A stretch of DNA of 29,274 nucleotides from Perkinsus marinus ATCC 50983 (lineage: Eukaryota; Perkinsozoa; Perkinsida; Perkinsidae): the NCBI RefSeq assembly GCF_000006405.1, contig NW_003216498.1, positions 388,762 through 418,035 of the forward strand, read 5' to 3'. Under the pieces are notes generated by a model. The model ran no database searches and was not told the origin of the DNA. It worked only from the letters and a program-made list of their open reading frames with translations. The position numbers and the translations under genes were made by a program. The stretch's first letter is position 1. Each line of letters starts with the position of its first letter. Shown piece by piece: positions 1 through 10,374 of the stretch.

Positions 1-799
1 GGTCTCAATAGGTTCAATAGGTCCTATTGAATATTGAATAGCTCAAGATAACTGTATTGCTGGTAGTATCAAGCCAAAACCTGACCATCAAGGCGGGCAG
101 CTCTGGCGAATCCGGCTTGATGTTATGATAACATTGTTATCCATCAACGACTCGTGTGCCTCACAGCCTGTAGATGTAAAGTTATAAGTCAGATAGCGTC
201 TGCACTTAGAGTTGCAATCTATAACAAGCCACCCGAAATCGCGCATCAGAGCCAGCGTCTAGAGGTGAGGAGATCCAAAACCCGAGAGCAGGGATACACA
301 CAGTAGAACATAACGCTTCTCTGTGAGCACACGAAGGGAATGGGCAAGAGCAGATTGAGCTGAGAAGCTGACCATCCGACGAGCTATTCAAGTCGCGTGG
401 ACGTTGTCGAATTTGCTCGGTAAGCACATTCACTGGCATCGAGCCGTTCTCACACGGCGTTTCCAGCGAAGATTCGCAATCACATAATGCGATTCGCATC
501 CGCATGAGCAGCTGATACTTCTCACAGGATATCTCTCACATCATGTCGGCTCCAAGCTCATAATTAGTAAAATCCGCCTTCAACCTGCTACATCCAAGCA
601 TCACCTCGATGACTGGCTGGCAAGGAGAACGACGAATCCACGGATCACGATGACTTACGAGGAGTGCTCCATTTTCCATCAGACATCTGCAATCGCCAGA
701 ATCATGCCTGGAACTCTCGTGCTGAATGATCCTTGAATTGATCCGCAGTCACTCAAAAATGAAGATATTGAAACGAAGGCTTCATAAAGCGTGCATGAG
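1..799. other. No supported gene; flank of the first minus-strand gene
   Basis: I see no convincing exon here on either strand. Short open stretches exist but have no recognisable motif or consistent splice joins. The right part (about 600-799) may be the 3' UTR of the minus-strand gene that stops at 800. No repeats or RNA genes are evident. Confidence 0.4.
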
Positions 800-1479
800 C
801 TAGCCTGAGATATCATCCAACAGCATGCCTCTCGTGAAGGCAGGACCGCTGTTGACGAAGTAGAGACCTCGTGCCCAGTAGGGTACCTCATCAGAAACTC
901 TCGCGTGTGCCTAGGAGAGGAAACGAAAGAGCTATTGCGAAAACAGCATTACTCACAAAGTCTGCCTACCTCAAAACGGACCGTCCGACCATCGATCATC
1001 GGGGATGTTGTAATTTTCCGTTTGAGACGCGCCGTAGACGGTGAAATGAGCACATGGCACTCATCCAGCCAACCATCGAACACTTCAGGATGCCGACAGT
1101 GCAGTGCCTTCAGTACAGCTAGGCGTCGATTACCATCCTAAGTGAAGCATTCAAGGAACACTCATGAGGCCACCTGAAGGCTTACTAGTGCCATCAACCG
1201 ATCGCGCTCCACGACTAGCTGCAGAGGTTTGAGAGCGCCTTCCGACAAGGACTCTCTCCTCTCGGCAAGATTCTCGTACATGCGCCCCAGAGCCCGCCCT
1301 TCAGGTACCATGAAGAACGGTCTCAGTCGATCATGGCCAAAGTGTATATCGTCAACATGAGCCGAAATCCGTATGAAGGCGTCAGTTGAAGGAATCTCCC
1401 CATTTTCTCCCTCATCTCCGAAGGCTGCAGCTTCGATGAGCTTGTATCTATACTTTCCATCATCACTGTCAAGGCAGCA
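800..1479 (-). CDS. Unidentified multi-exon gene, 3' part
   Basis: Three exons join in phase 0 on the minus strand: 1479-1174, 1137-970 and 910-800, separated by introns of 36 and 59 nt with GT-AG ends, ending in TAG at 802-800. The product is about 190 residues or more. The first exon carries FGHDRLRPFF and a charged helical stretch (MYENLAERRESL). The second has LAVLKALHCRHPEVFDGWL, and the last has YWARGLYFVNSGPAF. I do not recognise the family. The DRLRPFF string looks like the end of a truncated-globin B helix, but no GG turn or F-helix motif follows, so I do not call it a globin. The acceptor at 1480 shows that more exons lie upstream (higher coordinates), probably within 1600-2000, but I could not join them in phase. 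Its coding reality rests on codon-level coherence across two clean splice joins. Confidence 0.55.
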
Positions 1480-2343
1480 CTGTATTGGAGGGGGAACTAA
1501 AGGAACACAACCATATGGACTTCTAGATTCAGCATGCACAACACCATGTTGCTTTCTAATCGAGAATTCCGATCCCGAAAACAATCATGGTCACCTAAGA
1601 AGCTCAGCTGCTGAGTAGCGACTGATGGATTGTCAATGAGAGCCACGGAACAACCCCGTATAGCGCTTTGACACGCTCTACAATACCCCGCGATGCTCAT
1701 CATTCGAACAGTAGTACACGACAGCTGGGTGTCTGGTGGAATCTGACCGGATTCTCCCTGTGCTCACGACAGCTTCTCCTCACTACTCACCCAAACAGCC
1801 TTCGAAGGGGGGATTGTTTTCGAACTCAATTTTGCCCGGCCCATCGCGGCAGTAGCACCGAGTTCCACCCCGCCGGCACTTAGAAGTATCCAGGAGAAGA
1901 CGAATGTACATCGCTGATGGTCATTCGACCGGAACAGAGGCATCAGCTGAAGAGACTACATCCCAAGAGCCGTACGCAGAAGCAAGGAAGGCCTCGGTGA
2001 TGATACTCACACACACCATATACAGTAAAATGTTGAGAACGAATCTCTAAACGTTCGAATGAGTCAGTTTATAAGAAGTCCAGCGATGAGTCGACCTAAG
2101 ATGCTCAACAGTCACCTCGCGTGGTGGTCAACAGCAGATGCCACACGCGGAGCCACTGCTATCTAAAGCCCTCCACCTCCACTTCCAGCCTCAAACAAGC
2201 CATCAACACCCCAACAAGAGGACATCCTGAGACCCCTCGCCTTGCCATTGACAAACTGAAACTCGGGAGAGTGCCGGTGAGACTTGACACAATAACTGTG
2301 GACCTCCCAATACAATGGTGACGATGATAGGCCGAGGAACCCA
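1480..2343. other. Unresolved interval, possible 5' exons of the gene at 800-1479
   Basis: Minus-strand open stretches around 1600-1700 (one reading IVERVKALYGVVPWLSL) and 1880-2000 look exon-like but could not be joined in phase to the exon that begins at 1479. On the plus strand the same DNA is also open in places, so strand assignment is uncertain. The interval also holds the 3' flank of the adaptin gene, which stops at 2344. Confidence 0.3.
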
Positions 2344-5300
2344 TTACAGATCGAGCAGGTCGAACGTCGTCGGACCTGAGCACCCGGTGAACTAACGGGA
2401 GGCGAGAGACCTTATAGGAGCCCTACCTGGAGTTGGTCTGGTATAAGCGTCAGCAGATGAGGACCCATCCTCCTCTGAAATACCTCTCGGCTGTGCTTGG
2501 CTGAACGAAAAAGCGCCATGTACATGCGTGCATACCAAAGTGCCTTTACGTTCTGTCATCTCCTTGCAACAAGTCCTGTTGATAATCATCACCAGTGTAG
2601 TCGTCTGTATCATGAACCTGCTCAGGCTAGTAACCCAAGCACCCGGGTTCGATTCCTCCCACCCTCATTCTAGTAATGAACTCCTCTGCTGGTAGATAAA
2701 ACACACTCGACATGAGCCCAGTCTCGTCACATAGCTTTTTCAGCAGCTGCCGATGATACTGTCGCATATAACTCGACTCCACCGGGGACCAAACCTATCA
2801 CATGACCATTGCCCTTGTCCATGCCCCCTCCCCAAGAAAACACCTCTGGCTTGTCGCACAGCACGATCTGCTTGGCCAGCTCTGGATCCGTACTAAGGAG
2901 CCTCCAATAAAGATACCCTCTGTCCCTCAGGTCTGGGTTATCGCTGTACTCTGTGCACATCTGGAGAACCTATAACCAGACTCGTGAATTAAGGACCACC
3001 ACAGTGTCACCACGACCGACCTGTGTCACCATAGGCTCGCCGATACCAGGGCATTTGAGGAAAAGCTTCACAATAGCCGTCAATAACTGCAGTTGCACAC
3101 TCACAGGCTCATCAGCGAAGAACTCCATGAATGTATTGAGGACCTGTCGCCAACCAAAAAATACCAACAAGCCTAGCGGAGCGATGCAGCCAACATACCG
3201 TATCCACATTCTCTATATGCTCAGCATATTCTCCCAATATCCATATCATACTGGCCTTTGCCTCAGGCTGATCCAAGGACTCTAGGTTATCGCACAGTGC
3301 CGAAATCGCCTTCTCATATCTACCGAGACCACCCGCCAATATCCTACAGCCGACGGTACTATTCTGTGTCCAGATGATCAATCGTTGTAGATGGGGTCAA
3401 TTACGGAGGGCGTAGGTTCAATACCGGGGTCGGACACGTGCGAAAAAATGCCATGATTTTTTTTTCGAAAATCGATTGCGGCCAGGGTCCACGTAATAGA
3501 ACTTTATAAGAGGACCTTATATTCGAAATTCTAGCTCCACAGTCATTCTGTAGAAAGAGTTACCCCCGCACACGTACGTTCGGTCTCCAGATGGCGCGTA
3601 CTGTATTAGGGTGAACGCACATGGAAGAACTACAGAGTCGATAACCCTAACCCCTTTTACTCTATATGATATTTCCGCAAGATATCAGCTACAACCACGA
3701 CCGCCTCCTGCACCTGAACAACTCCACTCAAGTCGATCGGGCCCGTCCCATTGTCTACTGCTTACGACATGGTTGACCTTCATTTCGATGAGTTCGAGGA
3801 GAACAGGCATGGCCATTCTCGCTACGCCGTCCACTTCCACTGCTACTCGCCCGATCGCTCTGACCTGATCATCAGCTCCATCCACGATGTTCCCTCGATC
3901 TACCATAGTCGGAACCACAACTCACCGCTTTCCGAGAGAAATCGATATCAACATCAGCAGCATACTCCTTAAATTCTGACAGCACCTGTCGAGACCAATA
4001 CACAAGACGAACCCTCCCATCAGCACCAACCTGCTCAGCATTCTTCGGAGTGCACAGGCGTACCATCATATCCACTTTCTCTACCTTCAGGTACACTGGG
4101 TCTGTATATCTAACACAGAGCAACAGGTCCCAGAGGGAAGGGAAGGAGAGCATAACGCCCTCGACCCCTCCCTTCCGATAACACAATCAATTCACCCCCA
4201 CATTCAAGGGCCCTATCGGACGTACTCATAAACGTGAGCTCAGCAGAATAGTCCTACGTCGATTCTCATTCACGATAGCATGGCTATGATCGAGAACACC
4301 AACCCCCAGAAAAGCCCAGAGGTACTACCGACAAAAGAAAACCTTCACATCACTGTTCATGACCTGCGGATATCTCTGTACTATCAAATTGAGGTTACGA
4401 ATTGCAACATACCTAAAGATACACCCCATCGCACCGCGAAGATTTCACTCCGTGCAACACAAACAAGAATCCTACTGAATCTCCGGTGGGTTAGAGAGGA
4501 GGGACACTAGGGGTGGATGCAGCTTCTTCACCACTTGCTTCACAAAGTCGGCATTCTCTGTCACCTTGTCCAAGTCGGACATGATCACTGAGGCACACGA
4601 TGTAACAGAAATGTGGTATGCACGCATGCTCACTCACCTCTCATCGCTGCCATAACAACTGCTGGGTTAGCATGCGACAGTCGTGCCGTGACACGTTCGA
4701 TAACCCCTTCCGCATCTTGCGAACCTAACCTCTAGATACCCCAAGATACCCCAACCTCATCCCTTCCCTACCATTGGGTTCATACAGTGCAATGCCGTCC
4801 AGAAGCATCACTTGTCCCCATTCAGTGCACTCATTCAGAGCTGAAAAGACCATACTACTACTACTACTACTACTACTACTGCCCGCCATCCTACTACCTG
4901 ATAGAAGCTTCTCCACCATCCTTGAGTTCATGCCCAGGACCGATGGATCCTCCTTGCTCTCCGATAGCTCCAAAAGGCTCGCCACAGCATTAGCCACGAC
5001 CACTGGGTTTCTGACAATGCGAATAACCGGCGATCGAATAGCCGTCACTGCACCCTGAAATTCCGAGCCCCTCGTCACCTGTCGCCTGTCATGTCCCTCA
5101 GGACCTCTATGAAGCCTTGATCCTCTACGACTTCCGGATTTATCTGATACCGACTCAAGTTCGATCCCTTCCTCTGTTCGCCATCGCATACTACCTCCCA
5201 CACTTTCGAAACACATATGGCAGCAGTCTTCCGCACATACGGGTCTTGGTCGCGGCAGCACCGTCGTAGAGGCTCCAGCAAATACCTGCGATATGAGCGT

Positions 5301-6094
5301 CACGCGCCCCGAAACTCCACCGTGCTCCCGCCTCACTCGCAAATCTGGTCAAGTCGGATACACCCCATCGTCCGTAAAGCGAGGGCACGGATAAGTGGGT
5401 TCGGATCACCTGATTGGGCACGCAAGTTAAAGATCATTTGATACGATTTCGAGGAGAAGTGGTATGAACTATTGACCGGAAGTCATAACGACGCAGAGGC
5501 CTCCCCAAGTACCTGCGTCCTTCATAAAAGTATTAACAGCAAGCACGGCCAGTTCGGGTTGGGTCTTCGCATAATTGAGAACCTGTTCACAGAAAAGGTA
5601 TCTTAGGTCGAAGCACGTAAGATACGGAAGTGGTACATATAGATACACAAGTTTCTTGATCTCCATCTGGTTCGACTGCATACATTGTACCATGTCCGGA
5701 AAGAGGCTGGAGACATCCTTTCCTAAGGTCATACTCGCTATGACCTGATAATAGAGAAGTGTAGGCCTGTTCAGGAGTTAGTCGACAAAGCCGAGCCATG
5801 TGTAATATATTGAGAGCCCTCTCAATTAGAGCTCAACTAATTAGAAGGCACTAGTGCTGGGATGGAACCCGGGTGGTCAGCATAGAGACTCAGCGACCTT
5901 CCCAACTGACCCACCCGCTTGATAGCATCTTTCTGCTTATGTTTATCATGACTGTGCAACTCCTCCTTCATCTCATGTATCTCACTTCTCTTATTAGCAT
6001 GGAAATACCGACCCTCCTTCTTTTTCAGGACCTGTCATCGCTACCTCTACCTCTCTACCATCCCCTTACCCACCTTGGGCACTGCAGCCGACAT
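2344..6094 (-). CDS. Beta-adaptin (AP-1/AP-2 large subunit), appendage-less
   Basis: Large beta subunit of a clathrin adaptor complex. Twenty-three exons join in phase: 6094-6074, 6031-5915, 5744-5637, 5582-5513, 5409-5337, 5285-5195, 5143-5079, 5010-4898, 4840-4772, 4724-4638, 4587-4476, 4412-4329, 4109-4031, 3985-3926, 3864-3766, 3713-3661, 3319-3199, 3143-3021, 2969-2844, 2746-2663, 2575-2550, 2500-2427 and 2375-2344, coding about 628 residues. The HEAT-repeat trunk is unmistakable: [111 protein letters not shown] and [20 protein letters not shown]. Family members run to about 900 residues with a hinge and ear. Here the trunk is followed by only about 45 hinge residues (DLLQGDD, then Ser/Asp/Pro-rich) and a terminal FDLLDL, a clathrin-box-like motif, then TAA. 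The exon 19/20 join is the least certain; about 12 residues seem missing there. Confidence 0.93.
2585..2665 (+). other. tRNA-like segment with B-box, in an adaptin intron
   Basis: The plus strand holds GGTTCGATTCC (from about 2647), an exact match to the Pol III B-box consensus, after an ACCCG stem-like run and a possible anticodon-arm region. The T stem pairs poorly and no clean acceptor stem is seen, so this is not an intact tRNA. It lies in the intron between adaptin exons 20 and 21 (2662-2576), antisense to the gene. It may be a decayed tRNA-derived insertion. Confidence 0.3.
3365..3436 (+). other. tRNA-like segment in the long adaptin intron
   Basis: A 72-nt segment starts with GTGTCC and ends with GGACAC, which pair over 6 bp, and contains a B-box-like GGTTCAATACC at the right distance from the 3' end. 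The T stem is poor and the D and anticodon arms are not clear. It sits in the 341-nt intron 3660-3320, by far the longest in the gene, so that intron may have grown by insertion. Low confidence as a tRNA; better read as a tRNA-derived relic or chance. Confidence 0.25.
4854..4880. repeat. (CTA)n microsatellite inside an adaptin intron
   Basis: Nine tandem CTA units on the plus strand (AGT on the coding strand). Read straight through they would insert a serine run in the adaptin, but GTAGTAGG at the left boundary and TTTTCAG at the right make the whole 4897-4841 segment a 57-nt intron. Removing it restores the family sequence [14 protein letters not shown]. Confidence 0.9.
5845..5914 (-). other. 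tRNA-like segment with A and B boxes in adaptin intron 2
   Basis: On the minus strand TGGGTCAGTTGG matches the Pol III A-box pattern with one mismatch, and about 40 nt later GGGTTCCATCCC resembles a B box. Between them is a CTGAGTCTCTATG run in the place of the anticodon arm. Stems are decayed, so it is probably a tRNA-derived relic or SINE head. It starts exactly at the intron's 5' splice site (5914) and fills about 40% of a 170-nt intron; neighbouring introns are about 50 nt. Confidence 0.4.
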
Positions 6095-6198
6095 CTTGCT
6101 CTGAAGGTGTTGGAGGCTCTTTAGATTCAACGAGCTCATCTCAAACCCAACTCACAAAGAGAAAAAACTACAATAACAACTGCTGTTGCCTCCACTTC

Positions 6199-6750
6199 TT
6201 AACACACTGAACACAAACCTTGTTTCAAACGTTCGAAACTGCGTATGAAAAGCTCTCCCGATGACATTTTTTTCTCTCCTGTGTGTATCACCGCGCCACA
6301 AACTTCCTGAGCCCCCCGCTCATAGTAAACGTTGCCTATCGAGTACTCATTTACTACGTTAGACAGCGCCAGTGGGACTTCCTTCTTGGAATTTTTTTCT
6401 GACAGCGTCGACCGAAAGCTCAGCGTCGTGTCTACAGAACTTCCAATTTGATATTTCAAACCATCGGTTTCGTCGTCATTAGTGGTAGCCTCAGTTGAAG
6501 GTCCTTGGATACTCGGCCAGAGAAAGATCAAGCGCTCACCAGCTTAATAGCAAGTTGAGGATGTCAAAGTGCTGGAAATGTGTCTACATACCTTGCGTAG
6601 AAAATCGATAACCTGGGCGCGCGAGATGTCCGCTGTCGTAGAAAGGATAAGAGGTTTAGCGTAGCTGTGGCCCCATAGCAGCCTACTTTTGCGTGTATTT
6701 TCGACTGGCAAATTGTCGGATAGGAGTTTCCTATGAGATAACCTTATGCG
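6199..6750 (-). CDS. Possible small minus-strand gene between adaptin and GPI
   Basis: Two exon-like stretches read on the minus strand. The upstream one (about 6750-6591) includes LLWGHSYAKPLILSTTAD and ISRAQVIDFLRK and ends at a good donor, GTATGT. The downstream one (about 6540-6199) is Ser/Thr/Glu-rich and ends ERLKQGLCSVC, then TAA at 6201-6199. Both have coding-like composition, but I could not find an acceptor that joins them in phase, and no start is clear. If real, it lies just upstream of the adaptin start (6094) on the same strand and diverges from GPI. No family recognised. Confidence 0.35.
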
Positions 6751-6966
6751 CTACTGAACGCTCACGTTGCGCACAGCGAAGAATTTACTTTGTCGGTTGG
6801 ATAAGCGTTGGGCAATTTTGTGGCGTGTGACTATCCGAAGTGTCCTTGGCTGAGCTTAATAGCGGCGTTCACTGTGCGAGTGGGCGAGTATCTTGGGTTC
6901 AAGGATGCGAGATACAGAATAGGTCCGAATTTGTGCCATCAATTCAGTCGATTTTCTTAGACTAGG

Positions 6967-9064
6967 ATGATTTCCAGCACCCAGGCATTCGCTAACGCTG
7001 CCGCCGCGGCCGATAAGATCAAAAATGTCCACTTGAAAGAGCTTATGGCTGATGAAGGTGAGGGCGATGATTACCCCTTGTCGTGGTAAGTTATTCTTCA
7101 TGTCTTCTCAGAGCGCAACAAGTCCATGTTCGTGACCCCTTCCGACTTAAAGGGTGTGACATTGGACTATTCCAGAGAGCGCCTCAACGATGCTTCCCGC
7201 AAGGCTCTGTTTGACTTGGCCGAGGAGGCTCATCTCGATCAGAAGATCGAAGATATGTTCAACGGTAAGGAAGGTTGAGGTGTCTCTTCTGGTGTGGATG
7301 GGGTTTCCTTTATAGGTGTTAAGATTAACACCACTGAGAAGAGGGCCGTCCTTCATACCGCCTTGAGAGCTCCTCGCGGTAGTAAGGTCATGGTCGATGG
7401 TAAGAATGTCATCGAGGATGTTTGGGTAATAGGGGGAGTTCGCGGCTGCCTATCTCGAGGTATATGGTTCTATCCTCTCATCGCCCCTTTTAACCTCTTT
7501 TTTCTATCATTTTCGTCCCAACTTCAGAGAGTTTTGGACCAGATCAAGAACTACTCCGACAAGATCCGCTCCGGCGAGCACCGTGGTGTGACCGGCAAGC
7601 TCCTTAAGAACGTCGTGGCTGTCGGCATTGGTGGTTCCTATCTCGGTAATGTCCACAGGGACCTTGGCTCTGTCGCGTATTTTCCATGACAGGTCCCGAG
7701 TTCGTCTTCGAGGCTCTTCGTACCGACCCTGTGGCAAAGAAAGCCGCTGAGGGAAGGACGACTAAGTTCCTAGCCAACGTCGACCCTATCGATGTTGAGA
7801 GAGCCCTCGATGGTCTCAACGCCGAGGAGACCCTCCTTGTCGTCATCTCCAAGACCTTCACCACTGCCGAGACCATGCTCAATGCGAAGACTGTTCGCCA
7901 ATGGCTCTTCGACAACCTCGGCAAGTCCCCTGAAGTTGTCAGTAAGCATGTCTGTGCATGCTCAACCGCCTTGGAGTTGACCAAGGAGTTTGGTATCGAT
8001 GACGAGAACGTCTTTGCCTTCTGGGACTGGGTCGGAGGCCGTTACTCTGTCAGCTCCGCTGTTGGCTGTCTTCCTCTCGCCCTTCAGTACGGCTTCGAGC
8101 AGGTTAACCAATTCCTTCAGGGTAATGCCCATGTCCCATCTGGAGAGATTCCCATGTCACAGTGTTTAGGTGCTCATTTGATGGACGAGCATTTCCGCAA
8201 CACTAAGGATCTCAGTCAGAACATCCCAGCTCTGATGGGCCTCATTGCCGTCTGGAACCGCACGTTCCTCGGTGCCTCGTCCACGGCCATTCTCCCTTAC
8301 TGCCAGGCCTTGGTGAGGTTTGTTGCTCACATTCAACAGCTTGATATGGAGAGCAACGGCAAGCGAGTAACTCTCAACGGCCACACTGTGGATTTCAGCA
8401 CTGGTAATTACAACACATGCCCATTATTCGTTGTATCATATTAACAACAGGTATGGTCCACTTCGGTGAGCCCGGCACTAACGGCCAACATTCCTTCTAC
8501 CAGGAGCTTCATCAAGGCACCACTATTGTGCCTAGCGAGTTCATTGGGTTCGCCAAGTCGCAGAATCCCATCAAACTTGCCGGCGAGCCCGTCAGCAACC
8601 ACGATGAGCTCATGTCTAACTTCTTCGCCCAACCCGATGCTCTCGCCTTCGGCAAGGGCTATGACCAGCTCGAGAAGGAGGGGGTGAGTTGAAAGATGTG
8701 TGGTATGTGCGGACTTGAAGTAATCAGGTCCCTGCTGAGTTGATGGACCATAAGTTCTTCCCCGGCAACCGTCCCTCGTTATCTCTCCTCTTCCCTGGCA
8801 CATGCAACGCTACCTCTGCTGGTGCCCTCCTTGCGGCCTATGAGCATCGTACTATGGTCCAAGCAGCCATCTGGGGTACCAACTGCTTCGACCAGTGGGG
8901 AGTGGAATTGGTAAGCTGTCATGTGGTTGGTATACTCTTATCGCGATTTTTCTCAGGGCAAGGTCTTGGCCAAATCAGTGAGAGCTCACTTCGCCAACCC
9001 CTCCGCTGGCGTTAGCGAGTTCTGTGGCTCGACTCAGAGGCTCCTCAAGCAGTACCATCAGTAG
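6967..9064 (+). CDS. GPI: Glucose-6-phosphate isomerase
   Basis: Interconverts glucose 6-phosphate and fructose 6-phosphate in glycolysis, gluconeogenesis and starch/sugar metabolism; no targeting peptide is evident, so probably cytosolic. Exons 6967-7057, 7112-7264, 7316-7425, 7528-7645, 7693-8121, 8170-8403, 8451-8683, 8728-8910 and 8957-9064 join in phase to about 552 residues, normal for the family. Signature regions: [26 protein letters not shown] (phosphate-binding SKTFT), [40 protein letters not shown] with the catalytic Glu-His region, and [10 protein letters not shown] with the conserved C-terminal Lys. The 48-nt intron 8122-8169 is divisible by three and open, so it is easily missed; removing it restores [12 protein letters not shown]. 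The ATG follows an AG (6965) after a pyrimidine-rich stretch, consistent with a trans-splice acceptor. Codon use is strongly biased to C-ending codons, as expected for a highly expressed gene. Confidence 0.97.
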
Positions 9065-9865
9065 GGCGTCATAGTAGTGGCGATGGATCGTATTGTTGTC
9101 CTCTCAGAATGAAGTAAGCGTCGCTATATTGGCGTGGCCGACCGAAGTACGTCAGAGTGCTTTGCATAACGCGATTGTCTCATCCTTCTCTTGAATATTT
9201 CCCTACCAAAAGTATGTCTAGTATTATGGAAAAAACTGAATGTTGTGATTGCGAGTTGCTTCGACCGAGGTTTTCATATATCGTTGTGTTATGGTCAATT
9301 AGGGGGGCATAATCCCACGGTCAAGATAGGATAATGTCGAAGCATGCAGTTGCGGTTAGTTCAGTAACGTGTGGTATGCGGTAGTTGTGATGAAGTTGAT
9401 TGCCAGTTCTTGACGCACTTGGATGTTGTAATTACTGTGGCTGGAAGGTCCCACGTGAACTCAGTGCAGTTGCCGTCAAATTGATGGCTCATCTTCTCAT
9501 CGACGAGGGGCATTACGGATTTTCATCAATGATCAGTAAGTCGTGTCACGACGGCAACTTCAACGTGAGGGTCGAGACTGTGGCATTGTATTCGTGTCTA
9601 ACAGTTCACCTCCGTGCTGGGGCGACTATGTGTGTCGGTTTCTTCGAAGCGACTTTCACTTATCAGTTGTGCAGAGTTGTTTTCAGGTTCTGTGTGAATT
9701 TCAGTGACAGTTGAGAGCGATATGAGATGGACCACGGTTTCAGCTGAGCTCCACGCCCAACTCGCATCGCAACACCCACTGCTGTTGAGCGATTGAGCAC
9801 GATGTGACTTTAATAAATGTTCAATCTATTGGACACGCTCAGAGAAGGAACCATGCAGGGCACAG
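9065..9865. other. GPI 3' flank and intergenic DNA
   Basis: No supported gene. A plus-strand open stretch at 9400-9714 (104 codons, Cys-rich) has no recognisable motif, no splice context and composition unlike the flanking genes, so I do not call it. The first part is presumably GPI 3' UTR. Confidence 0.4.
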
Positions 9866-10361
9866 TTAAGCGCCCGCTCTCTGCCCCTCTTCATACGAAC
9901 AGTCATGGACGAATCCGTCATGGACCATCCGTCCGTGGTCATGGACCATGACAGACGCTATCGACGGAATCATTAGAATGAGAGAACCTTCTTCTCCATA
10001 TTCAGAAACTTCTATGGTAGCATTGCTACACTCGAAGACGTAATTCTTCAATTCATTGACTTCGGACACCTCGTGATGGAGTTGCACCATTACTACGACT
10101 GTGCCCGGCGTGCTTGAGGATATCTATACGATTGTCTATTAATTTGACGACGCACATTCTCACTACTACCAGTTCATGTGCTTTCTTGAACTCCGTTTCT
10201 GATGATGGACCAAGTCCATGTTTGTCAATCAGTGAGAGTTGGCTCGTCGAATCAAGGAAGGCCCTCTCATCGGAGCTCCGGTCTCTGTGCTCAAATATAT
10301 GTAACATCTTGGGCCCACGTTCGATAGGATTCTTACTGAGACCGATCGTCGACTCAGCCAA
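9866..10361 (-). CDS. Possible minus-strand gene divergent from the coiled-coil gene
   Basis: An open stretch from an ATG at 10361 reads ESTIGLSKNPIERGPKMLH and continues, Lys/Arg/Asp-rich, to IDNRIDILKHA. A second open stretch (about 10090-9866) reads HHEVSEVNELKNYVF and then carries VHD-type repeats encoded by the duplicated GTCATGGACCAT. The splice between them is not resolved. No family is recognised. It would be divergent from the plus-strand gene that starts at about 10375, giving a very short shared promoter. Confidence 0.3.
9917..9949. repeat. Short direct and palindromic repeat GTCATGGACCAT
   Basis: GTCATGGACCAT occurs at 9917-9928 and 9938-9949, with a further GTCATGGAC at 9902. 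ATGGTCCATGAC appears on the other strand, so the cluster can also form hairpins. If the minus-strand ORF is real it encodes repeated VHD tripeptides. Confidence 0.6.
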
Positions 10362-10374
10362 TCAGTTATGAGAA

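Noticed and set aside
1162-1584. Possible ninth globin domain in the first gene (DRLRPFF)
   Set aside because: The string resembles the end of a globin B helix, but there is no GG turn, no F8-His motif and no helix order after it.
4841-4897. Polyserine insertion in beta-adaptin
   Set aside because: The AGT run lies in a 57-nt GT-AG intron; removing it restores the conserved [10 protein letters not shown] context.
4725-5342. Long continuous minus-strand ORF as a single exon
   Set aside because: It mixes real adaptin exons with open introns and out-of-frame stretches; only the spliced model matches the family throughout.
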